Shown here piece after piece: positions 16,759 to 25,507 of a stretch of 64,000 bases of DNA. Each line of letters starts with the position of its first letter. Position 1 is the stretch's first letter. Below the pieces are notes generated by a model. It worked only from the letters and a program-made list of their open reading frames with translations. It searched no databases and was not told the DNA's origin. The position numbers and the translations under genes are program-made. Source of the stretch: Jannaschia faecimaris (GTDB lineage Bacteria; Pseudomonadota; Alphaproteobacteria; Rhodobacterales; Rhodobacteraceae); the NCBI RefSeq assembly GCF_900107415.1, contig NZ_FNPX01000002.1, positions 62,001 through 126,000 of the forward strand, given 5' to 3'.

Positions 16759-17811
16759 ATGTTGGGGACGTGTGCGGGAGCACAAGTCATTTCCACAGTT
16801 CAGGCACGGGTGGGCGGTAAATTTCCGTCCGCCCGAACGCCCTATATCGTGAATACTTCTTTTCGCTGGTTTGGCGCGCCAATTCGCTTGGATGGGGCAC
16901 GTGCGGCCCTCCTGCTGAACGGGGCCGAGGGCCAGAACGAGTTGCGCTCCCGTGTTCCCCAGACAATCGCAAAGCTCAGCCGCGGACGGGGCAGCAATGC
17001 CGTCCCGTTGGTTCTGACTGATCCGACCGAGGACCCGGACGCCCTGATCGTGACGGATGGCACAGACCGATGGGCGGCACGCTTCGTGCCCGTCGCCCAC
17101 GGCGAGGCCTTGCTGATGTTCGACGACGGCCTGCCGCCCGCGAACACCGATCTGAAAATCGCGCAGGCCCCGACGGTTCAATTCGACGCAGGCACGGACA
17201 AGAAGACACTCTGCTTCACGGCGGGCACGGCAATCGAGACGCCGGACGGTTCGCGCGATGTGGAAGACCTTTATCCCGGCGATATGGTCAGCACGCGTGA
17301 CAATGGCCCGCAGGAAATACTTTGGATGGGCCTGCGCCGGATTTCGGGCGCACGCATGTTCGCGATGCCCGCCCTGCGCCCCGTGCGGATCAAGGCCAAT
17401 ACATTCGGCACCCACCGCGACATTACCGTCTCGCCCGGACATCAGATTCTGTTGACCGGCGATGCGCCACGCGCCCTTTGGAATACGCCCGAAGTCCTGG
17501 TCCGCGCGCAGCATCTGATCGACGACCGCCGCATCACGGTGGATCATTCGGCAACTGATGCGCACTATCTGCACATCCTGACGCGCAAGCATGAGGTGTT
17601 GTGCGCGAACGGATTGTGGACCGAAAGCTTCCATCCCGGCGAAGCCGATCTGGGCCATGTGGACCCCGGCGATCTGGAGGATCTGCTGGATCAGGTGCCG
17701 GGCATCGACATCGACGATACGGCCTATGGCGCGCACGCCCGCCGCTGCTTGTCGGCCGCCGAATTGGCGATCCAACAGCACGCCGGCGCGCCACGTTATC
17801 TCAGGCCCTGA
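16759..17811 (+). CDS. Hint-domain protein
   Basis: This 350-aa protein has an unassigned N-terminal 150 residues and a Hint (hedgehog/intein) domain starting at Cys152. The domain carries CFTAGTAIETPDGSRDVEDL, the GDMVST strand, SPGHQILL and the late LCANGLWTES. Such proteins are abundant in Rhodobacteraceae, often as standalone genes. The catalytic first cysteine is present, but no Asn-Cys splice junction is seen at the domain end, so splicing is unlikely and N-terminal autoprocessing is the more plausible chemistry. No signal peptide is obvious. The A/T-rich upstream region with GANTC sites is described separately. Function is unknown beyond the fold. Confidence 0.75.
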   Translation: MLGTCAGAQVISTVQARVGGKFPSARTPYIVNTSFRWFGAPIRLDGARAALLLNGAEGQNELRSRVPQTIAKLSRGRGSNAVPLVLTDPTEDPDALIVTDGTDRWAARFVPVAHGEALLMFDDGLPPANTDLKIAQAPTVQFDAGTDKKTLCFTAGTAIETPDGSRDVEDLYPGDMVSTRDNGPQEILWMGLRRISGARMFAMPALRPVRIKANTFGTHRDITVSPGHQILLTGDAPRALWNTPEVLVRAQHLIDDRRITVDHSATDAHYLHILTRKHEVLCANGLWTESFHPGEADLGHVDPGDLEDLLDQVPGIDIDDTAYGAHARRCLSAAELAIQQHAGAPRYLRP

Positions 17812-17822
17812 TCCGCTCTGTG

Positions 17823-17851
17823 TTGACACCTGACTACCCCGGTTCTATGCG
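17823..17851 (+). promoter_or_regulatory. Probable rpsD promoter
   Basis: A perfect TTGACA (17823-17828) is followed after 17 bp by TATGCG (17846-17851). The spacing is ideal, and the hexamers lie about 110 bp before the rpsD start, just after the Hint gene stop. Confidence 0.7.
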
Positions 17852-17944
17852 GGCCCTTCATTGGTGTTGGTGGGCCCCGCAAGGGGACTCCTGTCAGGGT
17901 GCAGATCACCCAGAGGACAACGCCCTTCACGCGCCGTAAGGCGC
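17851..17944 (+). promoter_or_regulatory. Structured 5' leader of rpsD
   Basis: Two hairpins capped by GNRA-type tetraloops are visible: CCCC-GCAA-GGGG (17875-17886) and GCGCC-GTAA-GGCGC (17931-17944). GGGCCC at 17851-17856 can also pair with GGGCCC at 17872-17877, which would compete with the first hairpin. S4 represses its own synthesis through mRNA leaders in other bacteria, so an autoregulatory role is plausible. Confidence 0.5.
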
Positions 17945-17963
17945 ACTCAGAAGGAGATCAGCC

Positions 17964-18584
17964 GTGACCAAACGCACGTCTGCCAAGTATAAACTCGACC
18001 GCCGCATGGGCGAAAACATCTGGGGCCGCGCCAAGTCGCCCGTTAACCGTCGTGAATATGGCCCCGGCCAGCACGGTCAGCGCCGCAAGGGCAAGCTGTC
18101 GGACTTTGGTCTTCAGCTGCGCGCCAAGCAGAAGCTGAAGGGTTACTATGGCGACCTGACCGAAAAACAGTTCAAGCGCATCTTCGCCGAAGCCGCCCGC
18201 GTCAAGGGTGACACCGGTGAAAACCTGATCGGCCTGCTCGAGCGTCGCCTGGACGCCGTCGTGTACCGCGCCAAGTTCGTGCCGACCATTTTCGCCGCGC
18301 GCCAGTTCGTGAACCACGGCCACGTGACCGTGAACGGCCAGAAGGTGAACATCGCCTCCTACCGCGTAAAGGAAGGCGACGTGATCGCCGTTCGCGAGAA
18401 GTCCAAGCAGCTTGCCGTCGTTCTGGAAGCCACCCAGTTGGCCGAACGTGATGTCCCCGACTACGTCGAGGCCGACCACTCCAAACTGACCGCGACCTTC
18501 GTGCGCACCCCCGGCCTGAGCGACGTCCCCTACGCTGCCGTGATGGAACCGAACCTCGTCATCGAATACTACGCGCAGAACTGA
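17964..18584 (+). CDS. rpsD: 30S ribosomal protein S4
   Basis: This is a primary 16S rRNA-binding protein that starts assembly of the 30S 5' domain. The 206-aa length is normal. The N-terminal part has [20 protein letters not shown] and [18 protein letters not shown], and the S4 RNA-binding domain follows (about 96-160; [29 protein letters not shown]). The start codon is GTG or ATG-like at 17964 after AGAAGGAGA. As in most alphaproteobacteria, rpsD stands alone, outside the main ribosomal protein operons, with its own promoter, leader and terminator. Confidence 0.98.
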   Translation: MTKRTSAKYKLDRRMGENIWGRAKSPVNRREYGPGQHGQRRKGKLSDFGLQLRAKQKLKGYYGDLTEKQFKRIFAEAARVKGDTGENLIGLLERRLDAVVYRAKFVPTIFAARQFVNHGHVTVNGQKVNIASYRVKEGDVIAVREKSKQLAVVLEATQLAERDVPDYVEADHSKLTATFVRTPGLSDVPYAAVMEPNLVIEYYAQN

Positions 18585-18634
18585 TCTGCGTTGGCGAGTC
18601 GTCCCCGGCTTGATTAGAGAGCTGTTATTTTTTA

Positions 18635-18663
18635 AAGGGCCGCCCACCGAGGGCGGCCCTTTC
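18635..18663 (+). terminator. rpsD terminator
   Basis: AAGGGCCGCCC (18635-18645) pairs with GGGCGGCCCTT (18651-18661) around ACCGA. The sequence before the stem, TTATTTTTTAAA, gives a T-tract on the opposite strand, so the element can also terminate the convergent WYL regulator gene. Confidence 0.85.
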
Positions 18664-18767
18664 CAGTAAATGGTGCAAACACGGCAAACGGCACGTTTGA
18701 GCCCATACTACTGATTGCTGCGGTCTGAACAAATGGCGGCTTTGGTGAATAGAAGTGATGAATGCCC

Positions 18768-19484
18768 TCATCCGTCCTTTTGGGTTTGTATTGAATAGCT
18801 TGCGCGTTCCTGATCCATTTCAGAACGCCAGCGTGCGCGTAAGGACAGCGCATTTTCTGGTATTCGTTGCTCTAGAATATCGGCTGAAATCATACGATCC
18901 GTCCGAAAGTAACGAAAGCCGTTCCGAAGCTCACACCAAGCTGCGAGAATGCGGCCAGCGTCCCGATAGCCGAGTAGAATTGGCCAGACGATGCGCTCCG
19001 TGGGCACTCCTGAAGCACCTTCATAAACCAATGTTACCTTTCGATGCCTACGGATGGCATTTCTAAGGGATGAGGAATTGACCACCTCGAAAGTTGGAAC
19101 AACAGGTGCGATACTCATAGCCGGCTCCAATACGTGTGCCCGCAGGCGTTCTGGTACGACCACCTCGATCTTAGCAAGTAAGTTAAGGGCGGCTTTTGCC
19201 AAATCTGGCTCGCCTCTGCTTGCAACCCAATGCGCCCCCAAGACGGCGGCATCCATTTCATCGGACGTCAACATCAACGGCGGCATATCAAAGCCTTTTT
19301 CAAGGACGTAGCCGACGCCAGCTTCTCCTCGGATGGGGACGTCCTGCGCCTTTAGTGCCGCGATATCGCGATATACGGAACGTTTGGATGATCCCAGCTC
19401 ATTCGCGATATGCTGGGCAGAAATCGGTTCTCTCACAATGCGGAGAAGTTGGACAATTTCAAATAATCGCTCCGCTTTACGCAA
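18768..19484 (-). CDS. YafY/WYL-family transcriptional regulator
   Basis: This 238-aa regulator has a DeoR-like helix-turn-helix at residues 1-60 (AERLFEIVQLLRIVREPISA, then SSKRSVYRDIAAL) and a WYL-type ligand-sensing domain at about 130-210 (LRNAIRRHRKVTLVYEG, ILLGYRDAGRILAAWCELR). The start is TTG 19484 with GAGGAA placed 7 nt upstream. It is divergent from the GFA-VOC gene pair, and a 13-bp palindrome at 19515-19527 lies between them, so it probably controls that pair and itself. The gene lies in a stretch of clearly lower GC than the flanks, suggesting lateral transfer of regulator and targets together. Confidence 0.88.
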   Translation of the reverse strand: MRKAERLFEIVQLLRIVREPISAQHIANELGSSKRSVYRDIAALKAQDVPIRGEAGVGYVLEKGFDMPPLMLTSDEMDAAVLGAHWVASRGEPDLAKAALNLLAKIEVVVPERLRAHVLEPAMSIAPVVPTFEVVNSSSLRNAIRRHRKVTLVYEGASGVPTERIVWPILLGYRDAGRILAAWCELRNGFRYFRTDRMISADILEQRIPENALSLRARWRSEMDQERASYSIQTQKDG

Positions 19485-19514
19485 AATCAGTTCCTCGCAT
19501 ACAATGCTGCCATG

Positions 19515-19527
19515 ATGCTGTCAGCAT
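19515..19527. promoter_or_regulatory. 13-bp palindromic operator candidate for the WYL regulator
   Basis: ATGCTG-T-CAGCAT is a perfect palindrome between the divergent regulator and GFA genes; a further ATGCTG half-site lies at 19504-19509. A TATTAT box at 19532-19537 could be the -10 element for the GFA gene, and CTGACA inside the palindrome on the minus strand resembles a -35 box. Confidence 0.55.
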
Positions 19528-19589
19528 GCCATATTATCATTTTTAAGCAAACGTGTAAGTAAGGTCGCTGAAACATGAGAGGAAAGATT

Positions 19590-19994
19590 ATGATACGGGG
19601 AAGTTGTTGCTGCAAAGCGGTTCAGTTTGAGTTGACGAATGAGCCGTCATTCGTTGGTACATGTCACTGCTCGAGGTGTCGTAAGGTTGGCGCAAGCACC
19701 ATCGCATTTGTCAAAAAGGAAGACCTTAGATGGACTACAGGTAAGGACTGCGTTCAGGTTTTTGCACCGACTACGCCATACATTTATGCGCGGTGCTTTT
19801 GCAAAGTCTGCGGCACTTCACTTGGCGAGATACTATCAACCGAAGACAGTTTCCCAATCGCAGCAAATGCCCTTGATGGAGATATTGCCCTCTCGAACCA
19901 ATCCCATGAGTTCGTTGGTGAGAAGCCTACATGGTATACCATTTGTGATGATGCGCCTCAGAACGATGGGCACCCAGCAGAGTCGAACACTTGA
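19590..19994 (+). CDS. GFA-family (glutathione-dependent formaldehyde-activating-like) protein
   Basis: This is a small zinc-binding protein of the Gfa fold, 134 aa from ATG 19590. Zinc-ligand cysteines appear as GSCCCKAVQFE near the start, CHCSRCRK in the middle and CKVCGTS toward the end. The family includes enzymes acting on glutathione adducts and thiol-linked formaldehyde, but most members are uncharacterised. I prefer ATG 19590 because GAGAGGAAAG precedes it; the ATG at 19575 would place that site in the coding sequence. The stop overlaps the next start (TGATG), so GFA and VOC genes are coupled. GC is about 48% in a hand-counted line, well below the flanks. Confidence 0.85.
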   Translation: MIRGSCCCKAVQFELTNEPSFVGTCHCSRCRKVGASTIAFVKKEDLRWTTGKDCVQVFAPTTPYIYARCFCKVCGTSLGEILSTEDSFPIAANALDGDIALSNQSHEFVGEKPTWYTICDDAPQNDGHPAESNT

Positions 19995-20455
19995 TGAAAC
20001 GCATGATATCAAGCCAATACTTCAGCCTCGTTGCTTTGGTGTTTAATATAGCTGCGTCCTCAGTGAATGCTGAATCGATCAACACTGATCGCTTTGGTCT
20101 CTATGTCGTTGTCGATGATATGGATCGAGCCAGCGCATTCTATGAGCAGTTATTTGGCGTTCCAGAGTTTCAGAAACCAAGCCTCGTCGGCTTCGAAGTT
20201 TCGGGTGGCCTCTATGCTGTTGTCTCGCGCGAAACGTATGCCACCGATGCGATCCGCGGTGATACGATGCGGGCTTACATTAATGTAGCCGATATTGATG
20301 AGGCTTTCCTGAGGACGCGAGCAATAGCACCAAACCGTTTAGAAGGCTCTGCCGTCATTATAGAAGGTCCCTTTAGGTTTTTCCGAGTCCGCGACCCCGA
20401 CAACAACGTATTGGAATTTTTTTCCATCGATCAGGCACCGTCCGATGCGCAATGA
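19994..20455 (+). CDS. VOC-family (glyoxalase/bleomycin-resistance fold) protein
   Basis: This protein of about 153 aa has a signal-peptide-like N-terminus (MKRMISSQYFSLVALVFNIA) followed by a single VOC domain: FGLYVVVDDMDRASAFYEQL at the first beta-alpha unit and VRDPDNNVLEFF at the metal-binding Glu end. A secreted VOC protein is uncommon, so the leader may instead be a short membrane-like extension. It overlaps the GFA stop by one base and probably shares its promoter and WYL control. Substrate unknown. One hand-counted line of the gene is 43% GC. Confidence 0.8.
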   Translation: MKRMISSQYFSLVALVFNIAASSVNAESINTDRFGLYVVVDDMDRASAFYEQLFGVPEFQKPSLVGFEVSGGLYAVVSRETYATDAIRGDTMRAYINVADIDEAFLRTRAIAPNRLEGSAVIIEGPFRFFRVRDPDNNVLEFFSIDQAPSDAQ

Positions 20456-20730
20456 AACTTGGTTGCTGAGGGTTTTGGAGCGGACATTTCACCCAATTCG
20501 ATGAAAGTCGGCTCCGTCCGGCAGAGCAGACATCAAAAACAAGCAGCCCCCTGAAGAAATCCTCGGGGGTCATTGCTTAAAATCGTCTCGGAGATACACG
20601 GGCTTTTGCCGAACGCTGCACCATTTATCGCAAACGGCTGGCCACCCAGGGCGGCCATTTCCCGTGGGCTTTGACGGGCGCTGCGCCATGTGGCAGGCAC
20701 CCCGGACCAATACCCAGACCGGAGCTTGCC

Positions 20731-22149
20731 ATGACCGATCATCCCATTCACGCCCGTATAGACGGTGCCATCGTCATGATCGGCTTTGGTTCTATCGGTC
20801 GGGGAACGTTGCCGTTGATTGAGCGTCATTTCGAGTTCGACAGGGACAAGCTTGTCGTGATTGAGCCCAACGACAAAGGCGTCACCGAGTTGCGTGAGCG
20901 CGGGGTCGCCCACAGGCAGGTCGCGCTCACGCCCGAGAACTACAAGGCCGTGCTGGACGAGGTCATCACGCCCGGTGCGGGGTTCGTCGTGAACCTGTCG
21001 GTCGACACCTCGTCACTCGACCTGATGAAGCACTGCCGCGCGCGGGGCGTACCCTATATCGACACGGTGGTCGAACCCTGGGCCGGCTTCTATTTCGACG
21101 ATCTGGAGAACGCGCAGCGCACCAACTATGCCTTGCGCCAGAAGGTTCGCGACGAACGGGCGGCCAATCCGGGCGGCACCACGGCGGTGTCGTGCTGCGG
21201 CGCAAACCCCGGCATGGTCAGCTGGTTCGTGAAGGCAGGCCTGCTGCAATTGGCCGAAGACCTCGGCGCGCCAGTCGCCGTGCCGGCGGATCGCGACGGC
21301 TGGGCCCGGCTGATGCAGTCGTTAAAGGTCAAGGGCGTCCATATCGCCGAACGCGACACCCAAGCCCGTCGCAAACCGCGCCCGCGCGACGTCTTCGTGA
21401 ACACCTGGTCTGTTGAGGGGTTCATCGCCGAAGGCTTCCAACCCGCCGAACTCGGCTGGGGCACGCACGAGACATGGTTTCCCGAAAACGCGCATCGGCA
21501 CGATACCGGGTGTCAGTCGGCGATCTGGTTGAACCGCCCGGGAGCGATCACGCGCGTGCACACTTGGTGCCCGACGCCCGGCCCGCAGTTCGGATTCCTG
21601 GTGACCCATAACGAGGCGATCAGCATCTCGGACTATTACACCGTCGGAACCGGTCCGAACCCCGACTTCCGCCCGACCTGCCATTATGCGTACCACCCCT
21701 GCGATGACGCGGTGCTCAGCCTGCATGAGATGTTCGGGGCCGGGGTCCAGCAGACCGAGCATCACATCCTTTCGGAAGATGAAATCGTGGAAGGTATCGA
21801 CGAACTTGGCGTCCTGCTGTTCGGGCACGACAGGAACGCGCTGTGGTACGGCTCCCGCCTGTCCAACGAGGAGACCAGGCGCATCGCGCCAGATCAGAAC
21901 GCGACCGGAATGCAGGTAACCTCCGCGGTGCTGGCGGGCATGGTTTGGGCGCTTGAAAACCCGAATGCGGGCATCGTCGAGACCGACGAGATGGACCACG
22001 CCCGCTGCCTTGAGGTCCAAACGCCGTATCTTGGTCCGGTTGAAGCGCATTATACCGACTGGACGCCCTTAAAAGACCGCTGGCAGCACTTCCCAGAGGA
22101 CATCGACGAAAGCGACCCCTGGCAATTTCGGAACGTTCTGGCGAGCTGA
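20731..22149 (+). CDS. hss: Homospermidine synthase
   Basis: This NAD-dependent enzyme makes sym-homospermidine from putrescine (or spermidine plus putrescine), a characteristic polyamine of many alphaproteobacteria. The N-terminal Rossmann motif is IVMIGFGSIGRGTLP, followed by LVVIEPNDKG. The remaining 472 residues match the saccharopine-dehydrogenase-like family, with SCCGANPGMVSWFVKAG and HRHDTGCQSAIWLN. ATG 20731 is preceded by GGAGC; the longer frame from 20671 adds 20 residues of unrelated sequence before the Rossmann fold. The gene stands alone, with 275 bp upstream that hold only weak hairpins. Confidence 0.95.
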   Translation: MTDHPIHARIDGAIVMIGFGSIGRGTLPLIERHFEFDRDKLVVIEPNDKGVTELRERGVAHRQVALTPENYKAVLDEVITPGAGFVVNLSVDTSSLDLMKHCRARGVPYIDTVVEPWAGFYFDDLENAQRTNYALRQKVRDERAANPGGTTAVSCCGANPGMVSWFVKAGLLQLAEDLGAPVAVPADRDGWARLMQSLKVKGVHIAERDTQARRKPRPRDVFVNTWSVEGFIAEGFQPAELGWGTHETWFPENAHRHDTGCQSAIWLNRPGAITRVHTWCPTPGPQFGFLVTHNEAISISDYYTVGTGPNPDFRPTCHYAYHPCDDAVLSLHEMFGAGVQQTEHHILSEDEIVEGIDELGVLLFGHDRNALWYGSRLSNEETRRIAPDQNATGMQVTSAVLAGMVWALENPNAGIVETDEMDHARCLEVQTPYLGPVEAHYTDWTPLKDRWQHFPEDIDESDPWQFRNVLAS

Positions 22150-22397
22150 TATTTCAGCATGCCCCGGAATAGAAACGCCGGAGAGAACAAAACACGCCGG
22201 CGCACCATGGCATCGCGTTGGCGACCATACCAGGCGTTGCAGATAACCCGCACCGATGACTTGCACGATACCAGTGTCGGCTTATCCCGTCATCGGCACC
22301 GCGAAACTGGCCCGTCTTCCGCGTTCGGGTCGTTTTGCGTGGCAGCTGTGCGTTGCCGCGGATGGACAGGACGAGTCGCCGGGCGTAGCCCTTCGCC

Positions 22398-23624
22398 ATG
22401 CGCACTTTTCCACTCTCAGACGCCCATACCTTGCCCCGGTGGCAAAGGCCCGAAGCGCTATTGATGCTGTTCGCCTTCATCATGCCCGTGGCCTTCGCCA
22501 CGTGGCTGGCATTGCTTAATAACTTTGTTGTTGAGGTCGCAGCCTTCGACGGGGCCGATATCGGCCTCTTGCACACCGTCCGGGAGATCCCCGGATTTCT
22601 TGCCGTGGGCGTAATCCTGGTCATCATGTTCGTCCGCGAACAGGTGCTGGCCGTCGTGTCGCTCGCCATGCTGGGGATCGCCACCGCGTTGACCGCCTCG
22701 TTTCCATCGCTAGGTGGAATCCTTGCAATTACGATGATCTCTTCGATTGGGTTCCATTACTACGAGACGGTGAACCAGTCCCTGCAACTGCAATGGCTGC
22801 CCAAGGCGCGCGCACCGGCCATGCTGGGCAAGTTGCTGGCATTCGGATCGGGGGCCACGTTCCTGACCTACGGTTTAATCGTGCTGACCTGGCGGGCGTT
22901 CGATCTGTCCTATGATCTGGTCTACTGGTTGGCCGGGGGATTCACCGCAGTTGCCGCCGTCATCGCCCACTTCGCCTTTCCCCAATTTGAGGCCCCGCAC
23001 CCGCAGATCAAGAAGATGATCCTGCGGAGGCGCTATTGGTTGTATTACCTCCTGCAATTCATGTCCGGCGCGCGACGCCAGATCTTTGTCGTCTTCGCCG
23101 GATTCATGATGGTCGAACGCTACGGCCTCGATGTGCACCAGGTGACCGCGCTCTTCATGGCGACGTTGGCGATCAACATGGTCAGCGCGCCGCTGGTGGG
23201 CCGGGCCGTGGGGCGCTTCGGCGAGCGGAGCGCATTACTGATCGAATATGGCGGCTTGACGACGGTCTTCGTCCTTTACGCCGGGCTTTACGTCTTTGAC
23301 TGGGGCGTAATTGTCGCGGCCGGGCTATACGTGGTGAACAACGTTTTCTTCGCATTGGCGCTGGCGATCAAGACATACTTCCAGAAGATCGCGGCCCCCG
23401 GCGACATCGCCCCGACGGCTGCAGTGGCGTTCACCATAAACCATATTGCGGCCGTCTTCTTGCCGGCGGTCTTGGGCTTGATCTGGCTGTCATCGCCGGT
23501 GACGGTCTTCGTGTTGGCCGCCTTCCTGGCAATCGCGTCCTTCGGCCTGTCCCTGTTGGTTCCGCGCCATCCGGTGGAAGGACATGAAACGACCCTGACG
23601 CGCCCCCTCGCCATTGCTGAATAG
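22398..23624 (+). CDS. Major facilitator superfamily transporter
   Basis: This is a 408-aa integral membrane protein with about 11-12 hydrophobic segments. The halves are separated near residues 195-215 by a charged loop (FPQFEAPHPQIKKMILRRRYW), as in MFS carriers. The second half has VGRAVGRFGERSAL, which fits the loop 8-9 motif of the superfamily. The substrate cannot be read from sequence. It lies 248 bp after hss and 31 bp before msrA on the same strand; no regulator is adjacent. The intervening 22150-22397 holds no convincing gene or terminator. Confidence 0.8.
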   Translation: MRTFPLSDAHTLPRWQRPEALLMLFAFIMPVAFATWLALLNNFVVEVAAFDGADIGLLHTVREIPGFLAVGVILVIMFVREQVLAVVSLAMLGIATALTASFPSLGGILAITMISSIGFHYYETVNQSLQLQWLPKARAPAMLGKLLAFGSGATFLTYGLIVLTWRAFDLSYDLVYWLAGGFTAVAAVIAHFAFPQFEAPHPQIKKMILRRRYWLYYLLQFMSGARRQIFVVFAGFMMVERYGLDVHQVTALFMATLAINMVSAPLVGRAVGRFGERSALLIEYGGLTTVFVLYAGLYVFDWGVIVAAGLYVVNNVFFALALAIKTYFQKIAAPGDIAPTAAVAFTINHIAAVFLPAVLGLIWLSSPVTVFVLAAFLAIASFGLSLLVPRHPVEGHETTLTRPLAIAE

Positions 23625-23655
23625 CGGCATATATACATAAGCAAAGGAGACCCCG

Positions 23656-24306
23656 ATGATGTTCTTTCAAAGTAAGAAAGCCGAGATGGTCACCGAAGCC
23701 GACGCCCTGCCCGGCCGTGCCAGCCCGATCCCCACCGCGGGCACGCACCACGTTTTCGGCACGCCGCTATCCAACGATGTGCCCGAGCGCATGGAGGAAA
23801 CCATGTTCGGCATGGGTTGCTTCTGGGGCGTGGAACGGATGTTCTGGGCAATGCCCGGCGTCCACATGACGCTTGTGGGTTATGCGGGCGGCTATACACC
23901 GAATCCGACCTACGAGGAGGTCTGCTCGGGCCGGACCGGGCACAACGAGATCGTGCGCGTCATCTATGACCCGACCAAGGTCACATACGATGACCTGCTG
24001 CGCGTGTTCTGGGAAGGTCACGACCCGACTCAGGGCATGCGCCAGGGAAACGATGTCGGTACGCAGTACCGCTCGGGCATCTACACGTATTCTGACGCCC
24101 AGATGCAGGCGGCCAAAGCCTCCGAAAAGGTGTTCGCCAAGCGCCTGCGCGACGCGGGCTACGGCGCGATCACCACCGAAATCGTCGAGGCACCGACGTT
24201 CTACATGGCCGAGGACTACCACCAGCAGTACCTGTCCAAGAACCCCGCCGGGTACTGCGGCATCGGCGGGACTGGCGTGACGTGTCCGATTGGGGTGGGG
24301 GTGTAG
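23656..24306 (+). CDS. msrA: Peptide-methionine (S)-S-oxide reductase MsrA
   Basis: This enzyme repairs oxidised methionine in proteins, reducing the S-sulfoxide. The catalytic GCFWGVE motif carries Cys55, followed by [27 protein letters not shown] and [23 protein letters not shown]. The late HQQYLSKNP and the C-terminal [12 protein letters not shown] provide further cysteines that may act in resolving. Length 216 aa is typical of the long type with about 45 extra N-terminal residues. Starts at 23656 and 23659 are both possible after AAAGGAGA. Codirectional with the MFS gene 31 bp upstream. Confidence 0.96.
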   Translation: MMFFQSKKAEMVTEADALPGRASPIPTAGTHHVFGTPLSNDVPERMEETMFGMGCFWGVERMFWAMPGVHMTLVGYAGGYTPNPTYEEVCSGRTGHNEIVRVIYDPTKVTYDDLLRVFWEGHDPTQGMRQGNDVGTQYRSGIYTYSDAQMQAAKASEKVFAKRLRDAGYGAITTEIVEAPTFYMAEDYHQQYLSKNPAGYCGIGGTGVTCPIGVGV

Positions 24307-24391
24307 CGAAGGCCCTGAAAAGACCGACCTTTCGCCCAAGATTTTCACTTCCGACCTGGCAGATTGATCCCGACACATAAGGAGTTCAGTC

Positions 24392-25033
24392 ATGCCAGAT
24401 CCCATCAGCCAGATCCTGACGCCGCTCCTTGCGGAGTACGCCTGGCTGATCGCCGGACTCCTTGTGTTGTATGGTTTCGTAGCGGCCTTGGGAAACGCGC
24501 GCAAACGAGGGCGGCGCAATGTCATGCCAAAACCGGGGTCGGGGGACAGTCCCGGAATTGAGGCCCTTCGCCTCTGCAAGGTTGCCATCCGCCCCTTGAT
24601 GAGCAGCGAACAGGCCAGCGTCTTCAGGACCCTTCGTCCCTATGCGGAACAGCGTGATTTGCATCTGCTCGCAGAAGTAAGCCTTTCCGCGGTCTTCAAG
24701 GTGACTGCAGGCGGAGATCGAAAGCGTGCCTTCACCGGCTTTGGTGCGATCCGTCAAAAGTACGTTGATTTGCTTCTGACAGACGAGAACTTCGTGCCGG
24801 TTTGCGGCGTCGAGTACCACGGCTCGGGACATTGGGGGAACAAGGCAGCCGAACGCGACCGGGTGAAGCGCGCGGCCTTCAAAGCCGCCGGCCTACCCTT
24901 GATCGAAATTTCGGATGGGGATGACCTGAAGACGCTACCGTCTCGAATCGACCAGGCCCTGATGCGTTCCGAGTATCCTTCGGCCTCCTCGCATTCGGCG
25001 CGCAAGCAGCCACCCGTAAGACGCGCAACCTGA
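24392..25033 (+). CDS. Membrane-anchored DUF2726 protein
   Basis: This 213-aa protein has one membrane segment (about 14-36, AWLIAGLLVLYGFVAALG), a short basic stretch (NARKRGRRN) and a cytoplasmic DUF2726 domain. The domain includes LLAEVSLSAVF, QKYVDLLLTDENFVPVCGVEYHG and RDRVKRAAFKAAGLPLIEI. The pattern of D in VDLLL, E in GVEYHG and K in RVKRAAF resembles a restriction-endonuclease-like fold with the order D-(E/D)xK, which is a common inference for DUF2726 but not proven. It stands 85 bp after msrA and ends at a terminator shared with cspA. Confidence 0.8.
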   Translation: MPDPISQILTPLLAEYAWLIAGLLVLYGFVAALGNARKRGRRNVMPKPGSGDSPGIEALRLCKVAIRPLMSSEQASVFRTLRPYAEQRDLHLLAEVSLSAVFKVTAGGDRKRAFTGFGAIRQKYVDLLLTDENFVPVCGVEYHGSGHWGNKAAERDRVKRAAFKAAGLPLIEISDGDDLKTLPSRIDQALMRSEYPSASSHSARKQPPVRRAT

Positions 25034-25057
25034 ATTCCGGGCCAACTCAAAACAAAA

Positions 25058-25087
25058 AAGGCGCGCCCGAGAGGGCGCGCCTTAAAA
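25058..25087. terminator. Bidirectional terminator between the DUF2726 gene and cspA
   Basis: AAGGCGCGCCC (25058-25068) pairs with GGGCGCGCCTT (25073-25083) over a GAGA tetraloop. An A-run precedes it and TTAAAATTT follows, so it can end transcripts from both strands. Confidence 0.85.
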
Positions 25088-25104
25088 TTTCGTGCGACTG
25101 GCTA

Positions 25105-25311
25105 TCAGGCCAGAGTGATGTTCACAGCGCTCTCGCGGCCGTCACGGCCGGGCTCGATGTCGAAGTTCACTTTCTGGTTGTCGGCCAGACCGGTCAGACC
25201 GGCGCGCTCAACAGCAGAGATGTGGACGAAAACGTCCTTGGAAGCCCCATCGGGAGCGATAAAGCCGAAGCCTTTAGTGGAGTTGAACCATTTTACGGTG
25301 CCAGAAGCCAT
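25105..25311 (-). CDS. cspA: Cold-shock protein (CspA family)
   Basis: This 68-aa single cold-shock domain protein binds single-stranded RNA/DNA. Both RNA-binding motifs are intact: KGFGFI (13-18) and VFVHIS (27-32). It begins with the family-typical [14 protein letters not shown]. The 196-bp space between its start and the hemB stop (25312-25507) is available for a long 5' leader, as is usual for cold-shock genes. I do not see a clear cold-box. Transcription ends at the bidirectional terminator just downstream. Confidence 0.96.
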   Translation of the reverse strand: MASGTVKWFNSTKGFGFIAPDGASKDVFVHISAVERAGLTGLADNQKVNFDIEPGRDGRESAVNITLA

Positions 25312-25507
25312 CGTCGATTTCCTTCATAATACTGCCCACGAAATGCGGCAGGTCGGCTAAGTCAGTGCAAGATCGAAAGACAGAGCCGTATGGTCTGGGT
25401 CGTCGATATGGGTAACGTCGCGAGATTTGGATACGCCAGCACGCGTAAGAAAGCAAGGTTTGAGTCGACGGACACAAGCCATCGGCGGCAGGATGCCGCA
25501 CCCTGCC

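Noticed and set aside
20456-20730. Possible regulatory RNA before hss
   Set aside because: Only weak stems (for example TGGCC/GGCCA near 20639-20657 and CCCCC/GGGGG near 20547-20569) are seen, without a consistent promoter or terminator.
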